From: Homarus americanus
Taxonomy: Eukaryota; Arthropoda; Malacostraca; Decapoda; Nephropidae
NCBI RefSeq assembly: GCF_018991925.1
Contig: NW_024738608.1
Location: 4,347,154 to 4,411,153, forward strand
DNA: 64,000 bases
Direction of reading: 5' to 3'
Within the stretch, counting starts at the first letter, position 1; every line of letters starts with the position of its first letter. Both the position numbers and the translations under genes were made by a program. The notes beneath the pieces are model-generated. The model ran no database searches, was not told where the DNA came from, and was given only the letters and a program-made list of their open reading frames with translations. This document shows, piece by piece, positions 1-13,464 of the stretch.

Positions 1-1197
1 ATATGACAAATGAAACTACTGGTCTGAGCGAGTGACTAATATTATCACACTGTTTATCTTGTGTGTCTCAGACTGTCATGAATGTGTGTCTGTCTGTCTC
101 CTGTGTTGAGAGAAATGTTTGAGGATACTGACAATGACATTATCAAATATTCTGTATATGTAGAAATATTTATAGATAGAGGTATAGTTGTATCTTTAAT
201 TGATATATGTGTTAGAGTATATACAGGTAAGTTGAGGGTAAATATGAACAATTTTGGTGTTGTTTATTCTTTAAGTTATCCAGTAATAATATTAGATTGA
301 TAAAGATTGTAAATATTCGTGACGTAACAGACAACGACTGGGGAGAAGTAGAGCTGTTTTGTTCTTCAAGTAATCGTCATTATTAGCTCTTGTTGCCGTC
401 CTATGAAGAGGATATTTCTAGCCTTCATGACCAACCTACGGGGAATGTTTTACTTCTTGTCCTAATGGGAGGTTTTTCGCACTATGGCACCCACAGTCGA
501 CCCAACTGATAATGAGTACCTGATTTTAAAGTTGGAATAAATGTAGTGGTGTAGTGTAGGTCACGTTGCTTCCCTGTGTCGAGGTGTAGTGGGTGTAGTA
601 GTCAGTTTATTGTATCTGTGCTGCCTGAACAAACCATCAGGCACGAGGGACCTATCCTTAGTTTTCAAAAGCCACCAATTTTGTACGACATTTTGGTATA
701 AGATGACTGACAGCTCTTAGGCGTCTCCCCTCCATCGTCCTTCCCGTATAATGACCTAAACTGGCAGGCGTACCATGTCCCTTTCAGTCCCCATCCTTGA
801 GTCCCCATCCTTGAGTCCCCATCCTTTAGTCGCCCTCTTTCATCCCCCTCCTTCAGCCCCCTCCTCACATGATGTAGCCGCCTCTCAGTGTCACCCACTC
901 CCTCCAACTCTCCCCCGGGGACCATAACACCACAAGAAAGGTTTGACGGAAGAACAACTACATCAACACTAAGGTCACACACAGATAAACAGACTCTTGG
1001 TGATTTATAGTATACATATAAGCTTCTGCATATGTATATAATGTGTTTTTACGGGTGAAAGTGGGTCTCATAAGCGTGACGTCTCGTTATGGGCAGTGTA
1101 TATACAGTATAATGTACACGAAGACCGGAACACAAGCACACAGTGTGGTCAGGTACTGCACTCGATCACCTTCATTTCCCCAGCTGGTGGTAAGAGG
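1..1197. other. Single-copy DNA, no gene recognised
   Basis: Mixed, moderately AT-rich sequence. The longest frames are 105 codons on the minus strand (665-982) and 72 codons on the plus strand (82-300); neither resembles a family I know. A short tandem run of gagtccccatcctt, about three copies near 786-828, lies inside the minus-strand frame, which argues that the frame is accidental. Confidence 0.6.
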
Positions 1198-1398
1198 TGA
1201 GTGTGGTGGGTGGTGGGTGTGTTGGGAGGTGAGTGTGGTGGGTGGTGGGTGTGTTGGGAGGTGGGTATGGTGGGAGGTGAGTGTGTTGGGTGGTCTCTGT
1301 GTTGGGTGGCGCCTGTGGTGGGAGGTGGGTGTGGTGGGAGGTGGGTGTGGTGGGTGGTTGGTGTGTTGGGTGGCGCCTGTGTTGAGAGGTGGGTGTGG
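1198..1398. repeat. 16-bp GT-rich minisatellite
   Basis: The tract divides exactly into 16-base units of the form tgRgtgtgKtgggWgg, twelve full copies and a partial one. Two units begin cgcc and one begins tctc. Because 16 is not a multiple of 3, the array has few stops in several frames on both strands, which produces overlapping open frames of 70-253 codons. Those frames are artefacts. Confidence 0.93.
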
Positions 1399-2304
1399 TC
1401 TGACAAATCCTGAGAGGTGTGGCAAAAACTTCTTCACTCTTGTCTCCCACTTCCTCTACGTGATGCCTCCACTTGTGAACGATCTCTTGAAGCGTTACCA
1501 GCAGCAGCAGTACAGTGGCTCGGTCTGTGTACTCTCAACACCACCATACACCCCACACAGCCGTCACGGTCCTGCTGATGATGATGCTGAGGAGAAGACA
1601 AAAATTACTGAGAAAAGGGAAGATTTAAATGAGGAGAGATATGGGAAGCAAAAAAAAAAATGTTGGATTGTGTTAAGTCACAGACGTGTGTGTGTGTGTG
1701 TGTGTGTGCGTGTGTGTGTGTGTCCCCGCCCTACTATCAGGCTCACACACTCCTGCTGTAGTACAAACGATTCTCTGCTTTCATTTTCAACTATCAATTG
1801 TTGACAATTTTACACCCATCGCACCGCCAAGCGTCTCACCTTCCCCGTAATAGATAATTAGTCAATTATATCGTGAAAATAACAACTCCTTCCTGTCCCT
1901 TTCCGAGTGAAATCCTTCTGGTGGACAAAAACAGTCGGGTAATTTCCTCCTCACCGCCGGAGCTGCAGAAACAGTAACATCCTCACAAAAATACTGGCCA
2001 AAAATTGTGCAAAAAGTGAAAGCTGTAGTCCGGGGCCGCCAGTCAGGTGGCCATGGCCCGGCACGTTATAATTGGCTTCACATCACACCCTCGACAAGTA
2101 GACCATTTTTAAGCACCTTGTCCGCGCTCACTCTACATACATGAATATTTAATACACTGTTTATCTTGGTATGCAAATTATGGCCCACGTAAGGAAGACC
2201 ATTGTGGCGTAATTGTTTGTTTGTTTGTTTTGATGTTTTTGTTCCAGTAAGTTATTGTTGACTGAGGAGGAAATATTCTTGGGAACACAGCGGAGTTTTT
2301 TGTT

Positions 2305-2306
<2 letters not shown>
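1399..2306. other. Single-copy DNA with one weakly protein-like stretch
   Basis: From about 1461 to 1680 the plus strand reads a non-repetitive peptide containing MPPLVNDLLKRYQQQQYSGS and then an acidic and lysine-rich tail. It is open only because it joins the upstream 16-bp array in frame. It has no recognisable domain and no clear splice acceptor, so I do not call it a gene. A (GT)n run lies at 1686-1723. The remainder to 2306 shows nothing. Confidence 0.5.
1686..1723. repeat. (GT)n microsatellite
   Basis: About 19 GT dinucleotides with one C interruption. Confidence 0.95.

Positions 2307-2364
<58 letters not shown>
2307..2364. repeat. (TC)n microsatellite
   Basis: A pure 58-base TC run. 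Confidence 0.97.
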
Positions 2365-2367
<3 letters not shown>

Positions 2368-3961
2368 TATAACATATTAATAAGCTATGAGTATGATTCA
2401 ATTACTTCATAAATGTGTGTTTATCCGTGTATGTGTATCTTACTGTGTATTCATATAAACAATAATTATATAAACCTAATATTTTTCAACTCATTTGACT
2501 CTATTCTTTACCACACTTCTCTCCCAGTCAGCTGTGTCGTGTCGTGGTCCATCTGTGAGTCTCTGTGTCGCTTCCCTTGTATTCTTTGCCCCTCGATAAT
2601 GTATCCGACGTAGGACTTCATCTACGTCAGTATAACCTTCAGGAGTAATGTAATTCAAAGGATTTATGAGACATTTCCACCGTATAATTGATCCTGTGTT
2701 GAGAGTCACTAGTTCCTACACCTTGACACACTGTTTGAGACCATGGCAGCAGTGTGGTAATACTTTAATGGTGTTTGTGGTAGTTTGTAATATTCGCTCT
2801 ATATAGATACGCTAGAGGTGTTTACTATTATTTAATACATTGTTTACCTTCCGTGTTTATTTTTCTCCATATTATTGATTTGTTTTTATATTTCAAGTTT
2901 CTTAAGCCAGGTCTCGAAAATATCAAATTGTATTGGTAAGTAGGTTTTTCTTTAGAGCATTTTACTGGATCACCATTTAGGGAATGTGTGTCTTACGGCC
3001 CCCCTGAATAAGGACCAAAGATCAGAGGTCAGTTTGATACCCAGTGTAAACATCCCACTCACCCCTTCAGAGACACTAACACCTAGACTACCTCGTTACA
3101 TGATTTATTTTTTATATTTCTTTAATCTCTAAACTATTACCTTTACTCACTGTGTTAAAACGTGATATACCTTAAGTTTAAATGGTTTAGAAGCATAATA
3201 TAATACATAAGACGATTATCATTAAGGCATATATATTTTTTTTAATGTTTTCTTGCCTTTGAGAATTTTTGTAGTTGTAATAAAATTCATATATTAAAGC
3301 AAGAGTCTACGAGGACAAACAAGTTTATTTTTTTATTGTTAAGAGTCAAGACCTGAGGAGAGAAGGACCGCCACCGTCTGCCACTCCTTCAGGATTATTT
3401 TATCACACGAGCTTAAACCACCAGAATATTTGACAAGATCTCTGAGGGTTTAAGTCAGGTTTAAGTCAGGTTTTATGTCGGTGTTGGTCATAATGTCTAC
3501 CACAGAGAGAAGACTGTCGTAAAGATAACAACCTTGCATTATGACCCTTTATAAACGTCCTAACTACCCTAACTACCCCAACTACCTAATTTTCTTTGCC
3601 ATTTTCCCCATCAAGACTCCATAATCACGAAAAAGTTCAAAGGTGGAATAAAAAAAAAAAAGGTCAATATATATATGATAAGTTTCTGCGTCAATAAAGA
3701 TCACAAGTTTTAAGTAATTAGTCAGGGATTAATAAGTCGCTTCTTCATACTTTGTTTTTCCGGAGTTTTTAAAATGACAAAACTTGAGGGAATATTGCAG
3801 CCTGGTCAACACTTTACTGGTGGCTATTTACGTGTTATGTTATGTTATGTTATGTTAGCCTCGTACACTGTGTTCATTATATATGTTATTCACGTGTTCT
3901 ATGATGCTTAGACTAGCCAGGCCAAGGTTAACTCCAGGTCACATTGTTGGTGCAGACAGTC

Positions 3962-3964
<3 letters not shown>
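2365..3964. other. AT-rich single-copy DNA
   Basis: No frame of interest. Poly-T and poly-A stretches are common and there are no GC-rich exonic islands. Four tandem copies of gttat near 3835-3855 and a duplicated taagtcaggtt at about 3450-3472 are the only visible structure. Confidence 0.6.

Positions 3965-4013
<49 letters not shown>
3965..4013. repeat. (TG)n microsatellite
   Basis: A pure 49-base TG run. Confidence 0.97.
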
Positions 4014-4014
<1 letters not shown>

Positions 4015-5440
4015 GTGGACCGTATGAATGTAAAAAAAACTATATAATAAATAATACTGACTGACTAGAATGTAAACTGTATTTAATATCGTTGAGATGG
4101 ACGTTAATGATGGGTTAGTGGATGAGGTCGATGGATCACGTGTTGTTTACACCTTGTATACACTGTCTCTATTGTTAATGCTGCCCGATGCCATCATACA
4201 AGTCATACAGGTAAGTGATTCAGTTTATATTTAGGTGCGCGTCAAACAATGTCTTCATGCTTGTTGGTAGAGTAATGTGTTTATACGGGTAGGACGTGCG
4301 CCGCCTGCTGAAGTGGCCTCTTGTCGATAACGAGATGAGATACTTGTGAGTTAGTGTTGCCGTCTTTAACTGCGGCGTGAGACAGGTAAAGCCCCCGCGT
4401 GTTACCACCAAGGTCCTACTTAACCAGTCCGCTGTACTTCCCCCGAATACTAATACCGCTAGAGACGCGAGAAGTAGGCGCTGCAGGTGCTGGGGAACCT
4501 TGTCTCACTGCTAGTTAATCCCAGTGGAAGTTAACCAACGGAGGAATACGTAATGAGTTCTCGAAGTGTGTGTCCCTCGGTGTCTTGGCCAACTCACCAT
4601 GCGTGTCGTGTCCTGGAGGAGTTGTGAATGAGCCGTACTCAGAGACCACAGTGTTAACAAGGTATCCTCAGGAATATAAACATGGCTCTGCACGGTAGGG
4701 GGGCGAGGGTGCCGGCATACATTACCATAAAGACAAAATCCTTGCATCCAATAAACGTGTTCCAGCACCCCATTGGAAAAAAAAAATCTTGCCAATCCCC
4801 CTAAAGAGTGTTCTGAGACAAGCAGATGTCGTCTAAGGGGATTTAAATCCTTCATCACATTGTGGGTAAAGCTTTAAATCCTTTCTGACTCCCCGGGTAG
4901 AAGAAATTGCCACACCTTACGTCGCTATGTCCTAGTTTACTGTTTACTAATAGAGTGAAACACGTCCTTACATGCACCAGAGGCTGTGTCGCCCTCACCA
5001 GCTACTGTACTATATCTGCTCCCTTCATAATAACAAAGAAACAAGTGCAAGTAGAACATCACTTTATCTCGACGAAAATTTTGAAGTTTTCGAGAACATA
5101 TTGTTATTGTCTTTGTTTGATGTCATGTATATTTATTATCACCAATAAGCTACAGAGAGAAGACTGACAGACATACAAATAACACATCATCCGAGAGTCT
5201 TGCATTACTAAATATTCCTAAAAGAAAAATAATTGTTATTTACCATTGTTAGTCGAAATAAAATCCAAGAGAACATGTTAAATGACCTGATAATAAATAA
5301 ATAATCAGATGGTTTGTTTCGTGTTACGGGAGGCAGTGGGCGGCTGTTACGGGAGGCAGTGAGAGGCAGTAGGGGGCCTATACTCGGGGGTGATAGTGAT
5401 GCCTCGTAGATGTGCAGTGCGTGTGGCTGCCATGGTGACG
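4014..5440. other. Single-copy DNA, no gene recognised
   Basis: The longest frame is 115 codons on the minus strand (4511-4858). It has no repeat signature, but also no domain, no codon-periodic look and no visible splice sites, so I treat it as chance. A short duplication of ttacgggaggcagtg occurs at about 5326-5362, just before the purine tract. Confidence 0.55.
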
Positions 5441-5880
5441 CTAGGAGGGGAGAGGGGGAGGCAGGGGTAGAGGGGAAGAGTGTAGGACAGGGAGGAAAGA
5501 GGGGGTGAAGGAGGAAGGGAGAGGATAAGACGGGAGAATAGGAGGGGAGAGAGAAAGGCAGGAGAGGAAGGAAGAAAGAATGCCAGGGGAGGAGGAGGTA
5601 TAGGAAAGAGCGCGGGAATAGAGTAAAGGAGGGAAAGGAGAAAAGTTGAGATGAGAAAGATGAGAGAAGTGATTGAAGGGAGAGGGAAAAGGAGAATTAC
5701 ATCCTGGATATGAAGAGATGGATAAACTAGAAGGAGAACGGGATGGAAGGCAGGAAAGAGAAAGAGAGGATAGGAAATACAGAGGGGAGGGTGGAAAGAG
5801 AGAGAGAGAGAGAGAGAGAGGAGATGAAAAGAGAAAGTAGATAAGAAACACAAGCAGAGGAGGATGAGGAGAGGAACAAA
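5441..5880. repeat. Purine (GA/GGA)-rich low-complexity tract
   Basis: About 440 bases of almost pure A and G on the plus strand, including a 26-base (GA)n run near 5795-5820. The two minus-strand frames across it (197 and 189 codons, Ser/Leu/Pro/Phe only) are translations of CT-rich DNA, not genes. Confidence 0.9.
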
Positions 5881-7460
<1,580 letters not shown>

Positions 7461-7681
7461 CAGGGTGAAGGGCTCGGCAGGGTGAAGGGCCCGGCAGGGT
7501 GAAGGGCCCGGCAGGGTGAAGGGCCCTGCAAGGTGAAGGGCCCGGTAGGGTGAAGGGCCCGGGAAGATGAAGGGCCCGGCAAGGTGAAGGGCCCGGCAAG
7601 GTGAAGGGCCCGGCAAGGTGAAGGGCCCGGCAAGGTGAAGGGCCCGGGAAGGTGAAGGGCCCGGCAGAGTGAAGAGTCTGG
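7461..7681. repeat. 17-bp minisatellite, 13 copies
   Basis: Thirteen head-to-tail units of caRggtgaagggcccgg. Variants are confined mainly to the first three bases; the last copy is the most diverged. Each copy carries the palindrome gggccc. Minus-strand frames of 61-93 codons reading PGPSPCRALH repeats are caused by the array. Confidence 0.95.
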
Positions 7682-8586
7682 TTATGGTGGTAGTGGTGGA
7701 ATGTTGTGGTGGTGAGTTAGTGAAGTTACCTGGTGCCTGTAGTAGAGGTGAACGTCACTACGTTTATAACTCAGTATAATGATAAATAAAATATCGAAAG
7801 TTTCACATATTTATTGGGAGTTATTATAAACGGGATTACTATAAGCTTTAATAAATAATTGGAAGGTTAATTAGAGGTTTAGGGTATTTTAAGTTAATGA
7901 AACAATTTATAAAGGGAAAGACACAGTATTTATATAAACATAATTAAAGTATTACCACAAATGTTTAACACAGGTCAAAATAACACAGGTAAGTAATTAG
8001 ATATCTTACCTGTGTATTTTATTCACACGTAAATAAAACCATTTACTTAACATCTTTATAACATTAATAACTTCTCGGTGCCACTTTACACTAAAACTTA
8101 TAATGAAGGTTTTATCTGTAAGTTGTTAATTACAAGAAAGTTATGAAAATATTTCTCAAAAACCAGAGAATAAACAGAACACCATGCTGAGGCTGCTGGG
8201 TACGGCAGGTGGGCTGTACCGTCTTTACGAGGTGTGTCAATGGTACAGACTGGGGGGGGGGGTAGGTACAGTGATGGTCGTCTGTGTACACCTTTACCTG
8301 CTCGGTCCTCACCTGTCTCACCAACCTAATTAAGTATCTCTGCCTTGAAATATATTTAATGATCGTCACTGATAAGATTATAATATTATGAAGTGTATTT
8401 TGGGCTGTTATCTTGCTGTCTGTGAGCTGTCTGCTGCTGTTAGTACTCTGAAGAATGCAAATACCTGTCAGGGAGTTTGACTTGGATAATTTTTTACTAA
8501 CTCATATATTATTTCCCCTCTTAATAAATTGTTTAAGGTAATTAGAATATAAGAAGAGACTTAATATTACTAGTGGGGTTCTTATT
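7682..8586. other. AT-rich single-copy DNA
   Basis: No gene. A near-palindromic cluster of caggtaa and ttacctg occurs around 7975-8015. A run of ten G lies at about 8252-8261. Confidence 0.6.
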
Positions 8587-8745
8587 TAGTTACCAGGATT
8601 AATTAGAAGTTTTTATATGAATATTTTAGTTACCTGATTAATTAGAAGCTTTATATGAATATTTTAGTTACTTCCGGATTAATTAGAAGTTTTATATGAA
8701 TATTTTAGTTACCAGGATTAATTAGAAGTTTTTATATGAATGTTT
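8587..8745. repeat. 40-bp AT-rich tandem repeat, 4 copies
   Basis: Four units begin tagttacc or a variant, then ggattaattagaag, then a ttttatatgaatatttt tail. The first and fourth are most alike. The following 335 bases (8746-9080) hold no gene; they contain three caggtga/caggtaa motifs. Confidence 0.85.
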
Positions 8746-9080
8746 ATCACATTTTGGGGTTATTTAATAGTTGTAGTTAACTAGTCTACAGGTAATACAG
8801 CTAATTCAATCTAAAGTTAATGAGGGTAATTAATTATTCTCAACATTTTATAGATACTTACTGGAGGATTAAATGATATTGAATTAAGTGTCATCTTGGA
8901 ATACTGTTAACAGGTGATAGCCAAGACTCAGTGTTACCATAACTACTGTACCTTGTTGTTGTCGTACAGGTGATGACTCAGGTGAAAACACTCCTAATTA
9001 GCACCTGTTTTTAAAGGGGAAATTGAGGAAATGTTATGGGATATTTTATTATCTTTTCGTTTATTTCTTTTATCGTCTTT

Positions 9081-9895
9081 CTCTACCTTCTCCTTCTCCT
9101 CCTCCTCCACATCCTCTTCTTCGCCCTCCTCCTCCTCCTCCTCCTCCTCCTCCTCCTCCTCCTCCTCTTCCTCCTCTTATCGGCTCAGGTGGACCCTATA
9201 TGTAATCTTCTCCCCCCCCAGACCCCTCATCGCGTCCACAACATATATCCCTCCCTCTCCCCTCCAGCCTCTCCTCCCCCCCTCTTCCCTCCATCTCCTC
9301 TCCCCCTCCCCTCTCCCCTCCATCTCCCCTCCCTATCCTCTTCCCTCCCCTCTCCCCCTTCTCTTACTTTTCTTGTCACAATTTTCCCCCCGTTTCTCTC
9401 ACATTTTATCATCTCGTCATCCTGAATATACTTTCCTTTTCTTCACCACTGCTTATTTCTCTCCCCTCCTCCTCCTCTCCTCCTCCTCTTCCCCATCCTC
9501 CTGCTCCCTCCCCTCTTCTCCCTCCTCTTCCTCTTCCTCCCTCCTCTTCCTCTTCTCCCTCCTCTTCCTCTTCCCTCCTCCTCCTCTTCTCCCTCTCCTC
9601 TTCCTTCCTTTTCCCTCCACTTTTCAAGAATTCTGTCTCCTTCTTCAACAATCACAAGAAAAAGCTCCAGATGATATTATTTTGTCCCTTAGCTCTGCAG
9701 ATGCCCCCTCCCCCTTCCCCTACCTCCCTCCCCTCCTCTACCCTGTCCCCTCCCCTCCCCTCCCTCTCCCCTTCCCCTCTCCACCAACCCCTACCCCCTT
9801 CTCTACCCAACCCCCTCATTCCTCTACCCCCTATCCCTCCCTTACCCCCCTTCTCCTCCTCCCCTTCCCCCTTCTCCTGCCCCTTCCCCCCGTCA
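9081..9895. repeat. Pyrimidine-rich (CTC/CCT) low-complexity tract
   Basis: About 800 bases of nearly pure C and T on the plus strand. It includes a (CTC)n core at about 9125-9166 and irregular ctcttcctc and cccctcc blocks. Open frames up to 307 codons (Ser/Pro/Leu) and the opposite Glu/Gly/Arg frames are translation artefacts. Confidence 0.92.
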
Positions 9896-9991
9896 CCAGG
9901 CGGCTCCATCACCCTGTTACACACTCCCAGGTAACACCATCCCCTGTCAGGTAATAACACACGTGACTAATGTTTATATCCAGGTAACTTG

Positions 9992-10015
9992 TTCTCTCTC
10001 TCTCTCTCTCTCTCT
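9992..10015. repeat. Short (CT)n microsatellite
   Basis: About twelve CT units, followed by a looser CT-rich tail to about 10060. Confidence 0.85.
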
Positions 10016-10184
10016 TCTCTTCTCTTACCTTTCCTCCCCTTTCTCTTCTCAATAACCTCTCTTCCTCCCTCCTTCTATACATATGTTTATTCCTTTATCC
10101 TTGTTCATCTCCTTCATCTTCCCCCTCTAGTAAGTACAGAAACCCACATACGGAAAGTCTATTGATAAAATAAAATATAGTTAC

Positions 10185-10225
10185 TAACCTAACCTAACCT
10201 AATCTCACCTAACCTAACCTAACCT
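10185..10225. repeat. Interstitial telomere-like (CCTAA)n tract
   Basis: About eight units of taacc/cctaa, the complement of the arthropod telomere motif TTAGG, with one interruption (aatctcacct). A smaller pair lies near 11958-11972. Confidence 0.85.
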
Positions 10226-10889
10226 GCAATATTCCCCTAAGCTTCATATTTGTTCCCTAGATTTTTTTATTTTTACCAGATTTTCCCCGCCATTATTGTC
10301 ATATTTCCCCGTCCACATCATCAAGTTGCAAAGTTTTTCCCTATATTCAATATTTTCACACTTCCTCGTCTCTCTCTTTTCTCCCTATCCTCATTTCTTC
10401 CCTGGTTATTTTACTTTAATTTTTCTCTATATTCATTCTCTCGTCTCTTATCATTCTCCCCCAGATGTTAATTTTTTTCTTCCCCAAAGACTCAAGATTC
10501 AGCAGTAGTTCCCTCCATTTATTCCCTACAACTTGGTGGATTATTCCCTAAACACCCTCCAGAGTTCCTGTCCAAATACCAATTGATTTTTTTTTCTTTG
10601 GAACTTCTATACAGCTTTTAATGGCTCTCCTTATTTTCCCTTTCCTATGACAGATTTTTTCCCCACACTAAACCAATTAATTTCTACTCAAATTTCCCTC
10701 CTAAGAACCTCAGATTTTTTCTCTCTACTGGACCACCAGATTTTTCCCCAAAACATTCGGGTTTCCTCCCCAGGGTTCAAAATATTTCTTCCCCAGCTTT
10801 CCAGATTATGACTCCAGGCTTCAGATTTTTCCCTAGATTTTAAAATTTCTCAAAACCCACAAGTTTCCTCCCAAGACTTCCAGATTTAC
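10226..10889. repeat. Degenerate cagatttttcccc repeat field
   Basis: The phrase cagattttt(t)cccc, or a close variant, recurs about every 40-60 bases (near 10277, 10650, 10709, 10738, 10826 and 10880), separated by T-rich and C-rich filler. Towards 10880 the filler changes into the ccacacctc units of the next array, so this looks like the old, decayed edge of that array. No gene is visible. Confidence 0.5.
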
Positions 10890-11506
10890 TCTCCACACCT
10901 CAGATTTACTCCCCACATCCTGATATCCTCCCCACACCTCCAAATACCCTTTCCACACCTACGGATATCTTCCCCACATCCCATATACCCTCCCCACACT
11001 CTTAAATACCCTCCCCACACCTTTAAATATCCTCCCCACACCCACAAACATTCCTCACACCACCTCCCCACACCTACAAACATTCCCCACACCTCCCCAC
11101 TATCTCTTTCCACACCCCCCACACCTACAAACATTCTCACACACCTCCCCCACACCTGCCAACTCCATCTCCCCACACCTCCCCCACACCTACAAACATT
11201 CCTCACACCACCTCCCCACACTCCAAAACATTCCCCACACCTCCCCACACTTTCCCACACCTCCCACACTCTCCACACCTCCCCACACCTACAAACATTC
11301 CTCCACAACCTCCCCCACCTACAAACATCCCCACATTACTTCCCCACAGCCCCACACCTCCCCATACCTCCCCACACCTCCCCACACCTCCCCCACACCT
11401 CCCCATACCCCCACACTTCCCCATACCTCCCCACACTTCCCCACACTTCCCCACACCTCCCCACACCTCCCCACACCTCCCCACACCTCCCCACACCTCC
11501 CCCACT
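10890..11506. repeat. C-rich minisatellite (11-bp ccccacacctc core)
   Basis: The right half (about 11340-11506) is nearly pure 11-base units. The left half mixes in a longer variant containing ctacaaacattcc. Minus-strand frames of 140-141 codons, rich in CGEVWGGVGR-type repeats, are array artefacts. Confidence 0.92.
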
Positions 11507-11667
11507 GTAAGATAACAGCAGCGGGGAGTGGGAGCGTGAGGGAAGCGTCTGTTTATTGGGAAACTGTTGTATTTTATTTGTATTTCAATTGCCGTCCTAA
11601 TACCCTCTTCAATTTGATCTGTCGCCAAATCTTCATCCAGATGACTACGTCCTTATTGCATTGAGGC

Positions 11668-11878
11668 CGGAGGGGGAGGTGGGGGTGGGGTGGGGTGAGG
11701 AGGTGGGGGTGGGGGTGGGGTGGGAGGAGGGGTGGGGAGGAGGGTGGGAGGTGAGGGTGTGAGAATGAAGAGGGGGTGGAGAACAGTGTGGTGATGGTGG
11801 GGAGGGTGATGGTGATGGTGGTGAAGGTGGTGATGGTGGGAGGGGATGGTAGGTGCTGGTAGGTGGAGGACGGTGGCA
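11668..11878. repeat. G-rich gtggggtgggg tract
   Basis: About 210 bases of G-runs separated by T or A, then a ggtgatggtg portion. It lies 160 bases after the C-rich array and is roughly its complement in composition, so the pair forms a loose inverted arrangement. It has many runs of three or more G. Confidence 0.88.
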
Positions 11879-12230
11879 GATCATATTGCGGATGAAGATG
11901 GGTGGATCGAATTGGTGAATCAGTTCTACAAATTATACATAAAGGGTAAAAACTATTAACCTAACCTAACCAAAGTATCATTTAGTTACGATAAAGAGTC
12001 AACCGGTAAAAAAAAAAAGAGCCAATTTTTACCATATATGAATTAATTCCCATCAAGTTGTAGCCATAAAAACAAAAGGTTATCCATTACTGTATAGATC
12101 GAGCAACACACAAGACGGATTTCAATTTACAATAATTCTCTCCTCTTCCTCTGTGGTGGTGATAGTAAGGGCGTGTCTTGTGAGGCCGAGCGACATTTGA
12201 GGAAATTCTATTCCCCTGTGGATTTCTGGT

Positions 12231-12233
<3 letters not shown>
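11879..12233. other. Single-copy DNA between repeats
   Basis: Contains taacctaacctaacc near 11958 and an A12 run near 12008. No gene. Confidence 0.6.

Positions 12234-12285
<52 letters not shown>
12234..12285. repeat. (AG)n microsatellite
   Basis: A pure 52-base AG run. Confidence 0.97.
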
Positions 12286-12286
<1 letters not shown>

Positions 12287-12354
12287 ACATCAGGCGGCCG
12301 GTCTCACTGCCGCCGCCACAACCTTAAGCCACAAATCTCAGTGAAAATTGCTGA

Positions 12355-12485
<131 letters not shown>

Positions 12486-13412
12486 AAGCTGAACAAAAAC
12501 AGAAATCTCATCAACTACATTAAAGTCTCTTCAATCATTACTATTTCCATCCAAGCTCCTGTATTTGGACACCATGCAGACCTCACATGTACTGTACCCA
12601 AGCATCACAGACTCAATCTAGTGCCGTCACATTGCTCTGGTGCGGCTCCTGTGACCGGACTCAGCGCTGCCACAAGTTGTTAGTTCCACACAATCAAAGG
12701 ATACTACTATACCCCCTTGGTCATGAGCAGAGAGGCACTGGTCTGTCCTCTGCTGCCTTATGTTACCCAGTTAGTGAAGAGGATGATGGGTTAGGTTCTC
12801 TGTAGTGACCATAGAGTTATGCCATACAAAGGTGTGATAATGAACTCGCCAGGTAGGTAATTCAATGGTATCTTGGCAGGTATTAGATGACAAGTATTCA
12901 ATATTTGTGTTGACTCGGGTGATATTTTAAACACTGAAGAGACTGGATACATATACAGGTATACATGACTGGATACATATACAGGTTGTTCTAGAGGTAT
13001 ACATACAACTGACATACAAACATCTCACCTGCTGTTAATCATCCCTTGGGAATCTATACAACTCCTGGTTATTTTAGCATTGCTGGTAATTTACAGAAGA
13101 CTTACCATGCTGTGTCTTTGGTAATATTTACATACTGAACAAGTGTATCAGAGACAAACTTATTTATTTTATCTATAAACCCGAGTTGTCATTTTTTTTC
13201 CCTTCATGCGGTTCGTCGTGATGTGTTGGTAAAATTACAAAAAATAAATCTTTAAATTATTTGTTTAGTTGTTTTCTTCGTGGACGGACGGACATAAATC
13301 AATCAAGTCACCATTGTTGTGTCTGAGAGTTGACAGCTATGGTCCTCTATGAGATATGTTGCAAGGTTTTCTTTGTTAATCTTCCCAGACTTTACATCAC
13401 CGTGTTGCATTA

Positions 13413-13414
<2 letters not shown>
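12486..13414. other. Single-copy DNA, no gene recognised
   Basis: A 72-codon frame (12587-12805, +) contains a CGSCDRTQRCHK stretch that superficially looks zinc-binding but fits no finger spacing I know. A 19-base phrase beginning ggatacatatacagg is duplicated at about 12945-12985. Confidence 0.55.

Positions 13415-13463
<49 letters not shown>
13415..13463. repeat. (GT)n microsatellite
   Basis: A pure 49-base GT run. Confidence 0.97.

Positions 13464-13464
<1 letters not shown>

Noticed and set aside
4511..4858. 115-codon minus-strand frame
   Set aside because: No motif or family resemblance; length compatible with chance.
9031..9954. 307-codon Ser/Pro/Leu open frame
   Set aside because: Pure pyrimidine tract with no stop codons possible; no domain or codon bias.
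12587..12805. Zinc-finger-like CGSCDRTQRCHK
   Set aside because: Cys/His spacing fits no known finger and the frame is only 72 codons.
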